Of a stretch of DNA of 64,000 nt, positions 8,768 through 17,868 are shown piece after piece. Origin of the DNA: Bacillus_BE sp042263505 (GTDB lineage: Bacteria > Bacillota > Bacilli > Bacillales > Cytobacillaceae). A model generated the notes under the pieces. That model searched no databases. It was not told where the DNA came from and saw only the letters and a list, made by a program, of their open reading frames with translations. The DNA lies in contig NZ_JBHKFI010000003.1 in NCBI RefSeq assembly GCF_042263505.1, positions 62,001 through 126,000 of the forward strand, written 5' to 3'. Every line of letters begins with the position of its first letter. Position 1 is the stretch's first letter. Both the position numbers and the translations under genes were made by a program.

Positions 8768-9955
8768 TTAAACCCTCGGAACCTCAATCATCACGGCATC
8801 TCCTTGCCCTCCGCCACTACAAATGGCAGCAATTCCAATTCCACCGCCACGAGATTTAAGCTCATGAATTAAAGTTAAAATAATTCTTGCACCGCTTGCT
8901 CCGATTGGATGACCAAGTGCAACCGCGCCACCATTGATATTTACCTTATTTAAATCTAGGTTGGCAATTTGACTGCTAACCAAAGCTACAGCAGCAAAAG
9001 CTTCATTTATTTCAAAAAGATCAATATCTTCGATGCTTTTACCCGACTTTTTCAAAAGCTCCTTAATAGCAATTCCTGGCGTTTTGGGAAAATCCTTCGC
9101 CTCTGTCGCAACAGCTGTATGCGCAAGAATAGTAGCTTCAATTTTTCTTCCTTCTCTTTTGGCTCGCTCCCCGCTCATCAAGACAAGTGCACAGGCACCA
9201 TCATTTACTCCTGGAGCATTTCCAGCAGTAATAGTTCCTTCATTATTGAATGCGGGTGAAAGCTTAGCTAATTTCTCTAATGAGGTATCTTTTCTAGGGC
9301 CTTCATCATTTGCAACGATTAAGGGATCTCCCTTTCTTTGTGGAACTGCAACCGAAACAATTTCCTCAGCAAATTTACCGGATTCCATTGCCGCAAGCGC
9401 GCGTTTATGGCTTCTTAAAGACCATTCATCCTGCTCCCTGCGGCTGATCCCGAGCTCACTGGCAACAGCATTTCCATATGTCCCCATATGAACACCAGAA
9501 AAGCTGCAGCTTAATCCATCATGGATCATTAAATCTAAGACTGTTGCATCCCCCATGCGATAGCCAAAGCGCGCTTTGGGTAGAATGTATGGGGCATTGC
9601 TCATCGATTCCATGCCACCAGCAACAATCACTTCTTCGTCACCTAAACGAATAATTTGATCTGCGAGCGTTACACTTCTCATTCCCGAGGCACACACTTT
9701 ATTAATGGTCTCTGTCTTCACTTCCCAAGGTAATCCCGCTTTTCTTGCCGCTTGCCTTGATGGAATTTGCCCTTGGCCCCCTTGAAGTACACTTCCAAAA
9801 ATAAATTCTCCTACCTCTTCAGGCTTAACATTTGCTCGATTTAAGGCTTCCTTTGCTGCAATACCACCAAGGTCGGATGCTGAAAAACTGCTCAGCCCTC
9901 CTCCAAGCCTTCCAAATGGCGTCCGAGCTCCACCCAAAATGACCGTTTTACCCAA
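8768..9955 (-). CDS. acetyl-CoA C-acetyltransferase (thiolase)
   Basis: Cleaves acetoacetyl-CoA or 3-ketoacyl-CoA with CoA, or condenses two acetyl-CoA. 395 residues from TTG at 9955, supported by SD AGGGGGAA; no nearby ATG fits. Active-site cysteine lies in NKVCASGMRS near 90, the histidine in GGAVALGHPIGASGARI near 350, and the second cysteine in AAICSGGGQGDA near 382. First gene of the leftward fatty-acid unit; a FadR-like dyad lies about 230 bp upstream. Comparable to B. subtilis MmgA and YhfS; which of these paralogues it corresponds to is not decidable here. Confidence 0.94.
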   Translation of the reverse strand: MGKTVILGGARTPFGRLGGGLSSFSASDLGGIAAKEALNRANVKPEEVGEFIFGSVLQGGQGQIPSRQAARKAGLPWEVKTETINKVCASGMRSVTLADQIIRLGDEEVIVAGGMESMSNAPYILPKARFGYRMGDATVLDLMIHDGLSCSFSGVHMGTYGNAVASELGISRREQDEWSLRSHKRALAAMESGKFAEEIVSVAVPQRKGDPLIVANDEGPRKDTSLEKLAKLSPAFNNEGTITAGNAPGVNDGACALVLMSGERAKREGRKIEATILAHTAVATEAKDFPKTPGIAIKELLKKSGKSIEDIDLFEINEAFAAVALVSSQIANLDLNKVNINGGAVALGHPIGASGARIILTLIHELKSRGGGIGIAAICSGGGQGDAVMIEVPRV

Positions 9956-10507
9956 AAAAATTCCCCCTATTCATTTGTTCAACACAAGTCAATTATTAGG
10001 AAAAATGCCTAATGGCACATAGATGAAGTGAATTCTTGATGAAATGATGTTTGAGGCTGACAGCAGTTCAAGTCTACATGTAAAAAGAATATAGATGCCT
10101 ATTACCACCTATACAATTCTTGTTAACCGAATTTTCCAAATCAAGGGTATATTCAGTTATTTTGTGACATATTTGTTCTGTTGACTGAACGCTCGTTCGA
10201 AAGAATCTCAAAAAAAAAGTATTCCTACTGATTAAAGAACCTTTTATGATATGAGGATAACTAAAAACGTAAAAAGATAAAGCGACCACATCCTGATACT
10301 GGATCTGCCGAAGCGATCATCTTCTTTTAGCTTGGAGCGCCCTTAAAGGGCGCCTTCGCCATTTCTAACATGATGGATTGTAATCGTTTTCTAAATCTAT
10401 TTTACCGAAAAGCGGCAGAAATTGAAACACTATACGAAAAATTCTTAATTTTTTATCATTCTCCGCAGGTGTTTCCTTTTCTGCTCTTTTTCATTCACAA
10501 AAGACAC
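9956..10507. other. 552-bp intergenic region between thiolase and fadF
   Basis: No gene supported. It holds the thiolase-operon leader with a FadR-like dyad (10182-10199) and a short GC-rich palindrome, GCGCCC-TTAAA-GGGCGC at 10337-10353, which may be the end of the fadF transcript although no T-run follows. The rest is AT-rich with no recognisable motif. Confidence 0.6.
10182..10199 (-). promoter_or_regulatory. FadR-like operator before the thiolase operon
   Basis: TGACTGAACGCTCGTTCG matches the Bacillus FadR consensus TGAATGAMTANTCATTCA at 13 of 18 positions (counting the degenerate ones) and is a near-perfect dyad (GAACG-CT-CGTTC). It lies upstream of the thiolase start, where an operator for the fatty-acid unit is expected. 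A closer match lies before fadF. Confidence 0.5.
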
Positions 10508-12619
10508 TTAGGATACTAAAGTTTTAGGCTCGCCACAGACGGATTTTTCAAGAAGCTCTGCCACATCATAGGTTGAAATCTTGTCTTCAACCTCTTTTGC
10601 CTTTGTTCCATCCGTTAACATGGTTAAGCAATACGGACATCCTGAACTAATGACCGTTGGATTAACAGCCAAAGCTTGTTCTGTTCGAGCTACGTTAATA
10701 CGATGGCCGGTTTCTTCTTCCATCCACATTAATCCGCCACCAGCACCGCAGCACATACCTGTTTCCCGTTTCCGTTCCATTTCGATTAATTTAACACCTG
10801 GAATGGATTTTAAGATTTCCCGTGGTGCATCATAGACATCATTGTAACGCCCTAAGTAACATGAATCATGGAAGGTAATCGTTTCGTTCACAGGATATTG
10901 CGGGTTTAGGCGTCCATCTTTCACTAGCTGATAAAGAACCTCTGTATGATGGTAAACCTCTGCTTCAAGTCCAAAGTCAGGGTATTCATTTTTGAAAATA
11001 TTATAAGCATGTGGGTCAATGGTGACGATTTTCTTCACTTCATTCTTCTCGAACTCTTCAATATTCTTCGTGGCAAGTTCTTGGAATAAGAATTCATTTC
11101 CAAGTCTTCTTGATGTATCTCCAGAGTTCTTTTCCTTATTGCCAAGAATGGCAAATTTAACGCCAGCTTCATTTAATAGCTTTGCAAAGGATAGTGCAAT
11201 CTTTTGACTGCGATTATCATAGGAACCCATAGCACCAACCCAAAATAGGTATTCAAATTCTTCTCCGGCCTTTTTCGCTTCCTTCACAGTCGGAGCATAA
11301 ACATCCTCACGAGCCTCACGCCAGTTTTCACGTTCTTTCCGGTTTAATCCCCAAGGATTTCCTTGTTTCTCGATATTGGACATCGCCCGCTTTGCATCAG
11401 GATTTACTTTTCCCTCTGTCAACACAAGATAACGGCGAAGGTCGATAATCTTTTCAACATGTTCATTCATTACTGGACATTGGTCTTCACAATTTCGGCA
11501 GGTTGTACAACCCCAAATTTCTTCTTCCGTGATAACCTCACCAATTAAGCTTGGATTATAAGCAAGACCAGCTGCGGCTTCCGCTGCCCCTTTACCTGAT
11601 GCGCTAAGCGCAATCTGATTCCCTTTTGTGTTGGCAAAAGCAAATGTCGGTACCCATGGCTGCTTAGATGTAATTGCTGCCCCATGGAAGGTTAAATGAT
11701 CCCGCAGCTTCAAAATTAAATCCATTGGAGAAAGCATCTTACCAGTACCAGTTGCCGGACACATATTCGTACAACGTCCACATTCCACACAGGCATAAAG
11801 ATCAACTAATTGTAATTGTGTAAAGTCTTCAATTTTTCCAACCCCAAAGGATTCCTGGGTTTCATCCTCAAAATCAATTTTTCTTAATTTTCCTGGTTTA
11901 TCTAATCGATTCAAATAAACATTGGCTGGACCTGCAATTAAATGAGCATGCTTTCCTTGTGGAATGTACACTAAGAAAGCAAATAGAAATGATAAATGCA
12001 GCCACCAAGCAATATAGAAAATGACAATAGAGGCCGTTTCCCCAATTCCTGATAATCCCGTTCCGATTAAAGAAGCAATTGGTTCCGTCCATACGGCTTC
12101 TTCCCCATGCCAGATCATGCCCATTCCATTTCCAACAAGAACAGATAACATCAATCCACCGATAAATATGAGAACAAGTCCGTTTTTAAATCCTCTTTTT
12201 AAACGTACAAGCTTTTCAATATAGCGGCGATAATAGGCCCATACGACTGCCACTAAAATAATGAAGGTTACGATTTCCTGAAAAAAAGTAAACGCGGAAT
12301 AAATAGGTCCTAAAGGTAAGTGGGCGCCCGGTTTAATCCCTTTTATAATAAAATCAATTGCCCCAAATTGAACAAGAATGAAGCCATAGAAAAGCATCAC
12401 ATGGATAGCTCCACTTTTCTTATCCTTCAAAAGCTTCTTTTGTCCGAAAACATTTACCCAAATTTTTCCAAGCCGTTTCTTCACATCATTATCAAACTCA
12501 GTCTTTTTCCCAAGTTTAATAAATTTTGTTCTTGTCCTTACTAAATACACAAACAAATTAATTGCGTAAGCGGTTACGAATAAAAACGCAATTAAGTTCA
12601 GCCACAATAGACCGTTCAT
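10508..12619 (-). CDS. fadF: membrane Fe-S oxidoreductase FadF (ETF-linked)
   Basis: Probable ETF:menaquinone-type electron carrier that takes electrons from acyl-CoA dehydrogenases. The start is ATG at 12619 with SD GGAGAAGGAAGG; 703 residues. N-terminal 230 residues hold about five membrane helices like the nitrate reductase gamma subunit. Two 4Fe-4S clusters follow: CVECGRCTNMCPATGTGK near 278 and CTTCRNCEDQCPVMNEH near 375. The C-terminal half carries two CCG-type motifs, FHDSCYLGRYNDV and TGMCCGAGGG. Divergent from cls across a spacer with a strong FadR box. Homologue of B. subtilis YwjF/FadF, member of the FadR regulon. Confidence 0.93.
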   Translation of the reverse strand: MNGLLWLNLIAFLFVTAYAINLFVYLVRTRTKFIKLGKKTEFDNDVKKRLGKIWVNVFGQKKLLKDKKSGAIHVMLFYGFILVQFGAIDFIIKGIKPGAHLPLGPIYSAFTFFQEIVTFIILVAVVWAYYRRYIEKLVRLKRGFKNGLVLIFIGGLMLSVLVGNGMGMIWHGEEAVWTEPIASLIGTGLSGIGETASIVIFYIAWWLHLSFLFAFLVYIPQGKHAHLIAGPANVYLNRLDKPGKLRKIDFEDETQESFGVGKIEDFTQLQLVDLYACVECGRCTNMCPATGTGKMLSPMDLILKLRDHLTFHGAAITSKQPWVPTFAFANTKGNQIALSASGKGAAEAAAGLAYNPSLIGEVITEEEIWGCTTCRNCEDQCPVMNEHVEKIIDLRRYLVLTEGKVNPDAKRAMSNIEKQGNPWGLNRKERENWREAREDVYAPTVKEAKKAGEEFEYLFWVGAMGSYDNRSQKIALSFAKLLNEAGVKFAILGNKEKNSGDTSRRLGNEFLFQELATKNIEEFEKNEVKKIVTIDPHAYNIFKNEYPDFGLEAEVYHHTEVLYQLVKDGRLNPQYPVNETITFHDSCYLGRYNDVYDAPREILKSIPGVKLIEMERKRETGMCCGAGGGLMWMEEETGHRINVARTEQALAVNPTVISSGCPYCLTMLTDGTKAKEVEDKISTYDVAELLEKSVCGEPKTLVS

Positions 12620-12732
12620 CCTTCCTTCTCCTTTCACGAGGTCTCATGATGTCCCCTTTTTAAACCCCTTTATTAACTAAATATTATAACAGAATAAATT
12701 TTCTGAAAATACTGCTTATCTCCATTATATAA

Positions 12733-12750
12733 TGAATGACTATTCAGTCA
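12733..12750 (-). promoter_or_regulatory. FadR operator before fadF
   Basis: TGAATGACTATTCAGTCA differs from the FadR consensus TGAATGAMTANTCATTCA at a single position. It lies about 115-130 bp upstream of the fadF ATG in the fadF/cls divergent spacer. Repression by FadR relieved by long-chain acyl-CoA is the known mechanism in B. subtilis. Confidence 0.75.
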
Positions 12751-12868
12751 ACAGGAAATTAGAACGTTTTCATTTCCTAAATCGCTTTTTCCTTGCCCGA
12801 AAATACTTATAAATTACTGTACTTCTGTTTACAATAAGAAAAAATACTGCGAGGGAGTCAATCAAATT

Positions 12869-14065
12869 ATGATATTTTTCATTACCTTCATCCTTGCCAT
12901 CTTTGTGATTTACCTTTGGGCGGATTTTCATTTTGGAAGAAAAAGGCATCTCGCAACTTTTCAAAAACGACAGCACCCTATTAGGAATAGTGATATCACC
13001 CTTTTTACTCAAGGAGGGGAACTGTTTGAGGATTTCTTTGCGGAAATCCAAAAAGCAAAGCATCATATTCATATTTTGTTTTTTATCGTTAAGAAGGACA
13101 CAGTTAGCAAACGTTTTTTTGAAGCATTAATGGAAAAAGCCCAAGCAGGAGTAGAGGTAAAGCTCCTTCTCGATCGGGTTGGAAGCCATAAAGTGCCAAA
13201 AGACATGCAAACACAATTAAAATTAGCCGGCGTGGAATTTTTCTACTGTAACAAAATGAAACCACCCTTCTTCTTCTACACCAGTCAAGTTCGTAATCAT
13301 CGAAAAATTACGGTTATTGATGGAAAAATTGGTTACATGGGTGGATTTAATATTGGCAAAGAGTATATTGATATGAGTCCCAAGCTCACTCCTTGGCGGG
13401 ACTACCACCTGAAATTCGCGGGTGAAGGCGTTCGTGATTTACAGCATGAATTCCTCATTGATTGGCAAATGGCTACTAATCAAAATTTACTTCCTGAAAA
13501 AACCTACTTCCCTGAACTTTCTCCAGGGGCTGTCCGGCACCAACTCGTTCCAACGGAGGGAATTCTACTTGAGGATTATTTTTCAGAACTTATTCAAAAT
13601 GCCCAAAAAACGATCTTTATTGGAACCCCCTATTTTATTCCAAGCAGCAAGGTTTTTCAGGATTTAATCGAGGCGATTAATCGTGGAGTTCAGGTTAAAA
13701 TTCTCATCCCGCAAAAACGCGATCATCTATTCGTCAAAGAGGCATCGTTCCGTTATTTACGCCCTCTTCTTAAAAAAGGGGCAAAGGTGTATCAATTTGT
13801 CAACGGCTTTTATCATGCCAAAATCTTAATAATTGATGAAGAATTTTGCGATATTGGAACCGCCAATTTCGATAAACGCAGCTTCTTCCTAAATTTAGAA
13901 ATGAATTGTTATATTTTTAATCAACCCTTTTTAAAAGAAGTAGAACAAGTTGTTCATAAGGATTTAGGAGATGCCAGGTTATTAGCTGTCGATGCTCTCG
14001 ATCAGCCCTCGCTGTTTATTCGGGTGAAAGAAATGATTGCTAGACCCATTTCCTACTTTTTGTAA
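12869..14065 (+). CDS. clsB: cardiolipin synthase (phospholipase D family)
   Basis: Condenses two phosphatidylglycerol molecules to cardiolipin at the membrane. 398 residues, the length of B. subtilis YwjE. One N-terminal membrane helix (about 1-20). Two HKD motifs: HRKITVIDGKIGYMGGFNIG near 145 and HAKILIIDEEFCDIGTANFD near 315, both with the canonical HxKx4D spacing, so catalytically intact. Start ATG at 12869 with GCGAGGGAG upstream. Monocistronic, ended by a strong terminator at 14089. It keeps its B. subtilis place next to fadF. Confidence 0.93.
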   Translation: MIFFITFILAIFVIYLWADFHFGRKRHLATFQKRQHPIRNSDITLFTQGGELFEDFFAEIQKAKHHIHILFFIVKKDTVSKRFFEALMEKAQAGVEVKLLLDRVGSHKVPKDMQTQLKLAGVEFFYCNKMKPPFFFYTSQVRNHRKITVIDGKIGYMGGFNIGKEYIDMSPKLTPWRDYHLKFAGEGVRDLQHEFLIDWQMATNQNLLPEKTYFPELSPGAVRHQLVPTEGILLEDYFSELIQNAQKTIFIGTPYFIPSSKVFQDLIEAINRGVQVKILIPQKRDHLFVKEASFRYLRPLLKKGAKVYQFVNGFYHAKILIIDEEFCDIGTANFDKRSFFLNLEMNCYIFNQPFLKEVEQVVHKDLGDARLLAVDALDQPSLFIRVKEMIARPISYFL

Positions 14066-14088
14066 GCCTTATCACTTTCCATATGGGC

Positions 14089-14123
14089 AAAAAAGTCGTT
14101 CATCTCCCTAGAACGACTTTTTT
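14089..14123 (+). terminator. Rho-independent terminator after cls
   Basis: AAAAAAGTCGTTC and GAACGACTTTTTT form a 13-bp perfect stem around a nine-base loop, with A- and T-runs on either side, so it could work in both directions. Confidence 0.9.
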
Positions 14124-14174
14124 CCTTTCCCAAATGTTTGAAAATTGTCCTTCAGTTCTTTTCCCTTTCAAATC

Positions 14175-14207
14175 AAAAAACAGCCGAATATTAAAATAAT
14201 CGGCTGT
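14175..14207 (-). terminator. terminator after the XapX gene
   Basis: On the minus strand ACAGCCGA pairs with TCGGCTGT around a short A/T loop and is followed by six T. It lies about 35 bp past the XapX stop. Confidence 0.85.
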
Positions 14208-14242
14208 GTTCTCTTATTGCTTTTATTCAAATCAAGGATATG

Positions 14243-14422
14243 TTAACTAAACAAGCTTTGCAGCCATGGTGATACCTTTTGGAACACCACAAAGCCAAGA
14301 TAAACTCCGACGATTCCCATAACACCTGCTAATGCCGGAGGAGCAGGAATTGGTAATTTAAACAAGGAAAAAAGGAATCCCACTATAAAACCTGTAATAA
14401 TGGATAGTATGACAATCTTCAT
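14243..14422 (-). CDS. XapX domain small membrane protein
   Basis: 59 residues from ATG at 14422 (SD GAGGAGGAAG); the longer frame adds 11 residues without an SD. Two hydrophobic helices separated by KLPIPAPPALAGVMG, the proline-rich PAPPA-x-AGxxG signature of XapX (DUF1427) proteins. Function unknown; the family is found in many bacteria as small inner-membrane proteins. It stands alone between cls and argS with its own terminator. Confidence 0.8.
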   Translation of the reverse strand: MKIVILSIITGFIVGFLFSLFKLPIPAPPALAGVMGIVGVYLGFVVFQKVSPWLQSLFS

Positions 14423-14630
14423 GCTGACTTCCTCCTCTAAAAACTTTCGATTCAATATTTTTGGGGCATTTCATCTGCCAATTTTTTAGCATCCAAACAA
14501 TCATGTTTTTTCGCTAAGATTTCTGTCCCACCTAATAAGAAGTATGAATCCAAACGACGCAAAAGGACGTTTCCTTTTAGAAGGGCCTTTATCACAGGCA
14601 GGATCTCAAGTTTACCTGTTAAACTTCAGC

Positions 14631-16301
14631 CTACATTTTTTCTGGCGCGGATACACCAATTAAGGCTAATGCATTTCTTAATGTAATTTGTACAGCTTTA
14701 ATTAGCGCTAAGCGTGCTTTCGATCTTTCCACATTTTCCATATCCAATACCTTTTCCGCATTGTAGAAGCTATGGAACGTGGATGCCAGTTCAAAGATAT
14801 AGTTGGCAATACGGTGAGGCAGGCGTTTCAACGCTGCTTCGCCAACTGCTTGCGGGAATTCGCCTAATTTCTTCAATACTTCAATTTCTTTTTCCGCTTG
14901 TAGTAATGAGAAATTAGCCTCGCTATCAAGCACTAAACCATTTTCTTCTCCTTGGCGCAAGATGCTGCAAATACGTGCATGAGCATATTGTGCGTAAAAT
15001 ACAGGATTTTCATTAGATTGAGAAACCGCTAAATCTAAGTCAAAATCAAGATGAGTATCCGCACTTCTCATAGCGAAGAAATAACGTGTAGCATCTAAGC
15101 CTACTTCCTCTACTAAATCACGCATCGTCACTGCTTTACCCGTACGCTTACTCATTTTCATCTTTTCACCATTTTTATATAGGTGAACAAGCTGGATAAT
15201 TTCTACCTCTAATGCCTCTTTGCTAAAGCCTAAGGCTTGGATGGCTGCTTTCATTCTTGGGATATAGCCATGGTGATCAGCACCCCAAATATTAATAAGC
15301 TGTTCAAAGCCACGATCCAATTTATTTTTATGATAAGCAATATCGGGTGTTAAATACGTGTAAGAACCATCCTGTTTGATTAATACACGGTCTTTGTCAT
15401 CACCAAAGGTAGTGGAGCGGAACCAGGTTGCTCCGTCTTTTTCATATATATGGCCATTTTCTCTTAATTTATCGAGAGCCTTATCAATTTTCCCGTCATT
15501 GTAAAGGGAGGTTTCGGAATACCACACATCAAAAGGAACTCGGAAATCCTCTAAATCTTTTTTCAATTTTTCCATTTCATATTTAAGACCATACTCACGG
15601 AAGAAATCAAAACGTTCCTGTTCATCTGCATGAACGTAACGATCTCCAAATTCATCTGCTAGTCTTTTCCCAATGCCTATGATGTCTTCCCCATGATATC
15701 CATCTGCCGGCATTTCTTTTTCAAGGCCTAAAGCTTGGAAGTAACGGGCTTCAACAGATAATGCCAAATTATTAATTTGATTTCCCGCATCATTAATATA
15801 ATATTCACGAGAAACATCATATCCGGCTTTCGCTAAAATATTGCAGAGTGAATCCCCAACAGCTGCACCGCGGGCATGTCCTAAATGAAGGTCTCCCGTT
15901 GGATTAGCCGAAACAAATTCTACTTGGATTTTTTGGTGGTTTCCCACATTGGTTTCTCCATAACTTTCTCCCGCTTCTAAAATCACAGGCACTAAATCAG
16001 TTAAATAGCTATTATTCATATAAAAGTTAATAAAACCAGGACCCGCAATTTCAATTTTTTCAATAGAAGCCTTTGATTGGTCAAAATGAGAAATAAGATC
16101 CTCTGCAATCATTCGGGGAGCCTTTTTCGCCATTCTTGTCAGTTGCATCGCCATGTTAGTAGAATAATCTCCATGAGATTTATCCTTAGGAGTTTCTAAT
16201 ATGACAAATGGGATTTCTTCTTCCGTTGCTAGGCCTGCTTTGATTACTGCTGCTTTAATTTCAGCTTTTAATTTTGCTTGGATTTGCTCGACGATGTTCA
16301 T
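14631..16301 (-). CDS. argS: arginyl-tRNA synthetase
   Basis: Charges tRNA-Arg with arginine. 556 residues, normal length; ATG at 16301 with SD GGAGGAG. N-terminal Add-1 domain, then the class I signature HLGHARG (HIGH motif) near 135 after ANPTGD, KMSKRTGKAVTM near 375, and the C-terminal DALR anticodon-binding domain from about 435. The ATG overlaps the stop of ywiB by four bases (ATGA), so the two are translationally coupled. No T-box leader is seen. Confidence 0.97.
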   Translation of the reverse strand: MNIVEQIQAKLKAEIKAAVIKAGLATEEEIPFVILETPKDKSHGDYSTNMAMQLTRMAKKAPRMIAEDLISHFDQSKASIEKIEIAGPGFINFYMNNSYLTDLVPVILEAGESYGETNVGNHQKIQVEFVSANPTGDLHLGHARGAAVGDSLCNILAKAGYDVSREYYINDAGNQINNLALSVEARYFQALGLEKEMPADGYHGEDIIGIGKRLADEFGDRYVHADEQERFDFFREYGLKYEMEKLKKDLEDFRVPFDVWYSETSLYNDGKIDKALDKLRENGHIYEKDGATWFRSTTFGDDKDRVLIKQDGSYTYLTPDIAYHKNKLDRGFEQLINIWGADHHGYIPRMKAAIQALGFSKEALEVEIIQLVHLYKNGEKMKMSKRTGKAVTMRDLVEEVGLDATRYFFAMRSADTHLDFDLDLAVSQSNENPVFYAQYAHARICSILRQGEENGLVLDSEANFSLLQAEKEIEVLKKLGEFPQAVGEAALKRLPHRIANYIFELASTFHSFYNAEKVLDMENVERSKARLALIKAVQITLRNALALIGVSAPEKM

Positions 16302-16747
16302 TCATTCTCCTCCTTAAACGTGATGTTAATATGGTAAATGCCTGCAATTGAACCATGTATGGCTAAATCATAAATAATGTCCACTGAACCTTCATTATTT
16401 TCCTGAGCCAAAGAGTGTTCAAGTTGCTTTGTATATGTAGTCGTATCAAGTGTACCATAAGGGGTCTCATAGCTACCTCGCAGCCTTTGCTTTAATTTAA
16501 AGGGCAGCCTCATTTGAATGGCGCCTGTTCGTAAAATTAACGCAGCTCCCTCGGTTACTTTTACAATTGTTTTAATCGTTCCCTCTTCAAGAACTTCCTC
16601 ATACTGTAAATAATAAGATTGGTCCTTCTGATAGTATTGACCAAAGGTAGTTAATTCAAAAGACTGAGTCTCTTCTTCATTTTGAATCATGGTTTTTACT
16701 TTTATTTGTATTGGGACTTGTTCGGCACGCTTTACCTGCAATGGCAA
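16298..16747 (-). CDS. ywiB: DUF1934 beta-barrel protein YwiB
   Basis: 149 residues from TTG at 16747 (SD AAAGGAAG; a second TTG at 16741 is equally possible). The longer frame to 16843 has no SD. A calycin-like small beta-barrel of DUF1934, with GQYYQKDQSYYLQYEE, TIVKVTEGAALILRTGAIQMRLPF and YGTLDTTTYT as the conserved blocks, aligning with B. subtilis YwiB (142 residues). Function unknown; its fixed coupling to argS in Bacillaceae suggests a housekeeping role. Stop overlaps the argS start. Confidence 0.85.
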   Translation of the reverse strand: MPLQVKRAEQVPIQIKVKTMIQNEEETQSFELTTFGQYYQKDQSYYLQYEEVLEEGTIKTIVKVTEGAALILRTGAIQMRLPFKLKQRLRGSYETPYGTLDTTTYTKQLEHSLAQENNEGSVDIIYDLAIHGSIAGIYHINITFKEENE

Positions 16748-16914
16748 CACTTCCTTTACTTCGCTTATTATAATCGAAGTTTCTCTTTTTGTGTTGGGTT
16801 TTTGTTCAAATATGCACAAGATCGCAACAATTAATCTCCTCATTCAAGAGGCTTTTATAAGAATTTGTGGTGAACCCAATTATTATAATTATTTTGGATT
16901 GGAGATGCAACAAA

Positions 16915-16950
16915 GCGCAGGCACCAACAAATAGTAGTTGGTGCCTGCGC
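16915..16950 (-). terminator. terminator after speB
   Basis: GCGCAGGCACCAAC and GTTGGTGCCTGCGC form a perfect 14-bp stem with an eight-base loop; on the minus strand a short T-rich tail follows. It starts only five bases past the speB stop. Confidence 0.85.
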
Positions 16951-16955
16951 TTATC

Positions 16956-17828
16956 TTATTTCACCCAGCCTAATATCATTTCTCTGATTAATTTGCTGGC
17001 GGTATTAACAGTTTGTTCTGAATGATCGTAAACAGGTGCCACCTCGACTAAATCGGCCCCCACTACTTTCACATCAGAATGAGCAATTTCATGAATAGAA
17101 GCAAGCAATTCTTTCGATGTGATGCCACCTGCATCGACGGTTCCGGTTCCTGGTGCATGAGCCGGATCCAAAACATCGATATCAATCGTCACATAGACTG
17201 GACGTCCTGCAAGCTTTGGAAGAATCGTTTTAAGCGGCTGGTGAACCTCAAACTTAGAAATATGAAGTCCAACCTTCTTTGCCCACTCAAATTCCTCCTT
17301 CATTCCTGAACGAATGCCAAAAGAATAAATATTTTCAGGTCCGATTAAATCAGCCGCTTTTCGAATCGGGGTTGAATGAGAAAGCGGCTCTCCCTCATAG
17401 CTCTCACGTAAATCGGTGTGAGCATCCATATGGATAATCGCTAAATCCGGATACTTTTTATACATCGCTTTAAACACAGGCCAAGAAACTAAATGTTCTC
17501 CCCCCATGCCAAGCGGAAACTTATCATGGGCTAATATTTTATCCACATATTCCTCAATCAAGTCTAAGCTTTTTTGGGGATTTCCAAATGGAAGTGGAAT
17601 ATCTCCGGCATCAAAATATTTAACATCCTGTAATTCTCGGTCTAAATAAGGACTATACTCTTCAAGCCCAATGGAAACCTCGCGAATGCGCGCTGGACCA
17701 AATCTAGATCCAGGACGATAACTCACGGTCCAATCCATTGGCATCCCATATAGTACGACCTTGCTTTCTTCAAAATTGGGATGACTGCCAATAAATACAT
17801 TGCCAGAATAGGCTTCATCAAATCGCAT
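16956..17828 (-). CDS. speB: agmatinase
   Basis: Hydrolyses agmatine to putrescine and urea using two Mn ions. 290 residues, ATG at 17828 with SD GGAGGATAAG. Arginase-family metal motifs are intact: GGEHLVSWPV near 108, the H-x-D-A-H-x-D ligand box IHMDAHTDLRE near 136, and DIDVLDPAHAPGTGT near 218. Preceded by speE at 40 bp in the same direction, so spermidine synthase and its putrescine supply are co-transcribed, as in B. subtilis. Ends in a strong terminator. Confidence 0.96.
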   Translation of the reverse strand: MRFDEAYSGNVFIGSHPNFEESKVVLYGMPMDWTVSYRPGSRFGPARIREVSIGLEEYSPYLDRELQDVKYFDAGDIPLPFGNPQKSLDLIEEYVDKILAHDKFPLGMGGEHLVSWPVFKAMYKKYPDLAIIHMDAHTDLRESYEGEPLSHSTPIRKAADLIGPENIYSFGIRSGMKEEFEWAKKVGLHISKFEVHQPLKTILPKLAGRPVYVTIDIDVLDPAHAPGTGTVDAGGITSKELLASIHEIAHSDVKVVGADLVEVAPVYDHSEQTVNTASKLIREMILGWVK

Positions 17829-17868
17829 GTTCTTATCCTCCAATCCTACGAGCTTATAGGGAGTATGA

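Noticed and set aside
10074..10289. 71-residue minus-strand frame before the thiolase gene
   Set aside because: No SD and it spans the FadR-like operator.
16298..16843. Longer N-terminus for ywiB
   Set aside because: The extra 32 residues have no SD and do not match the family, whose members begin near the chosen TTG.
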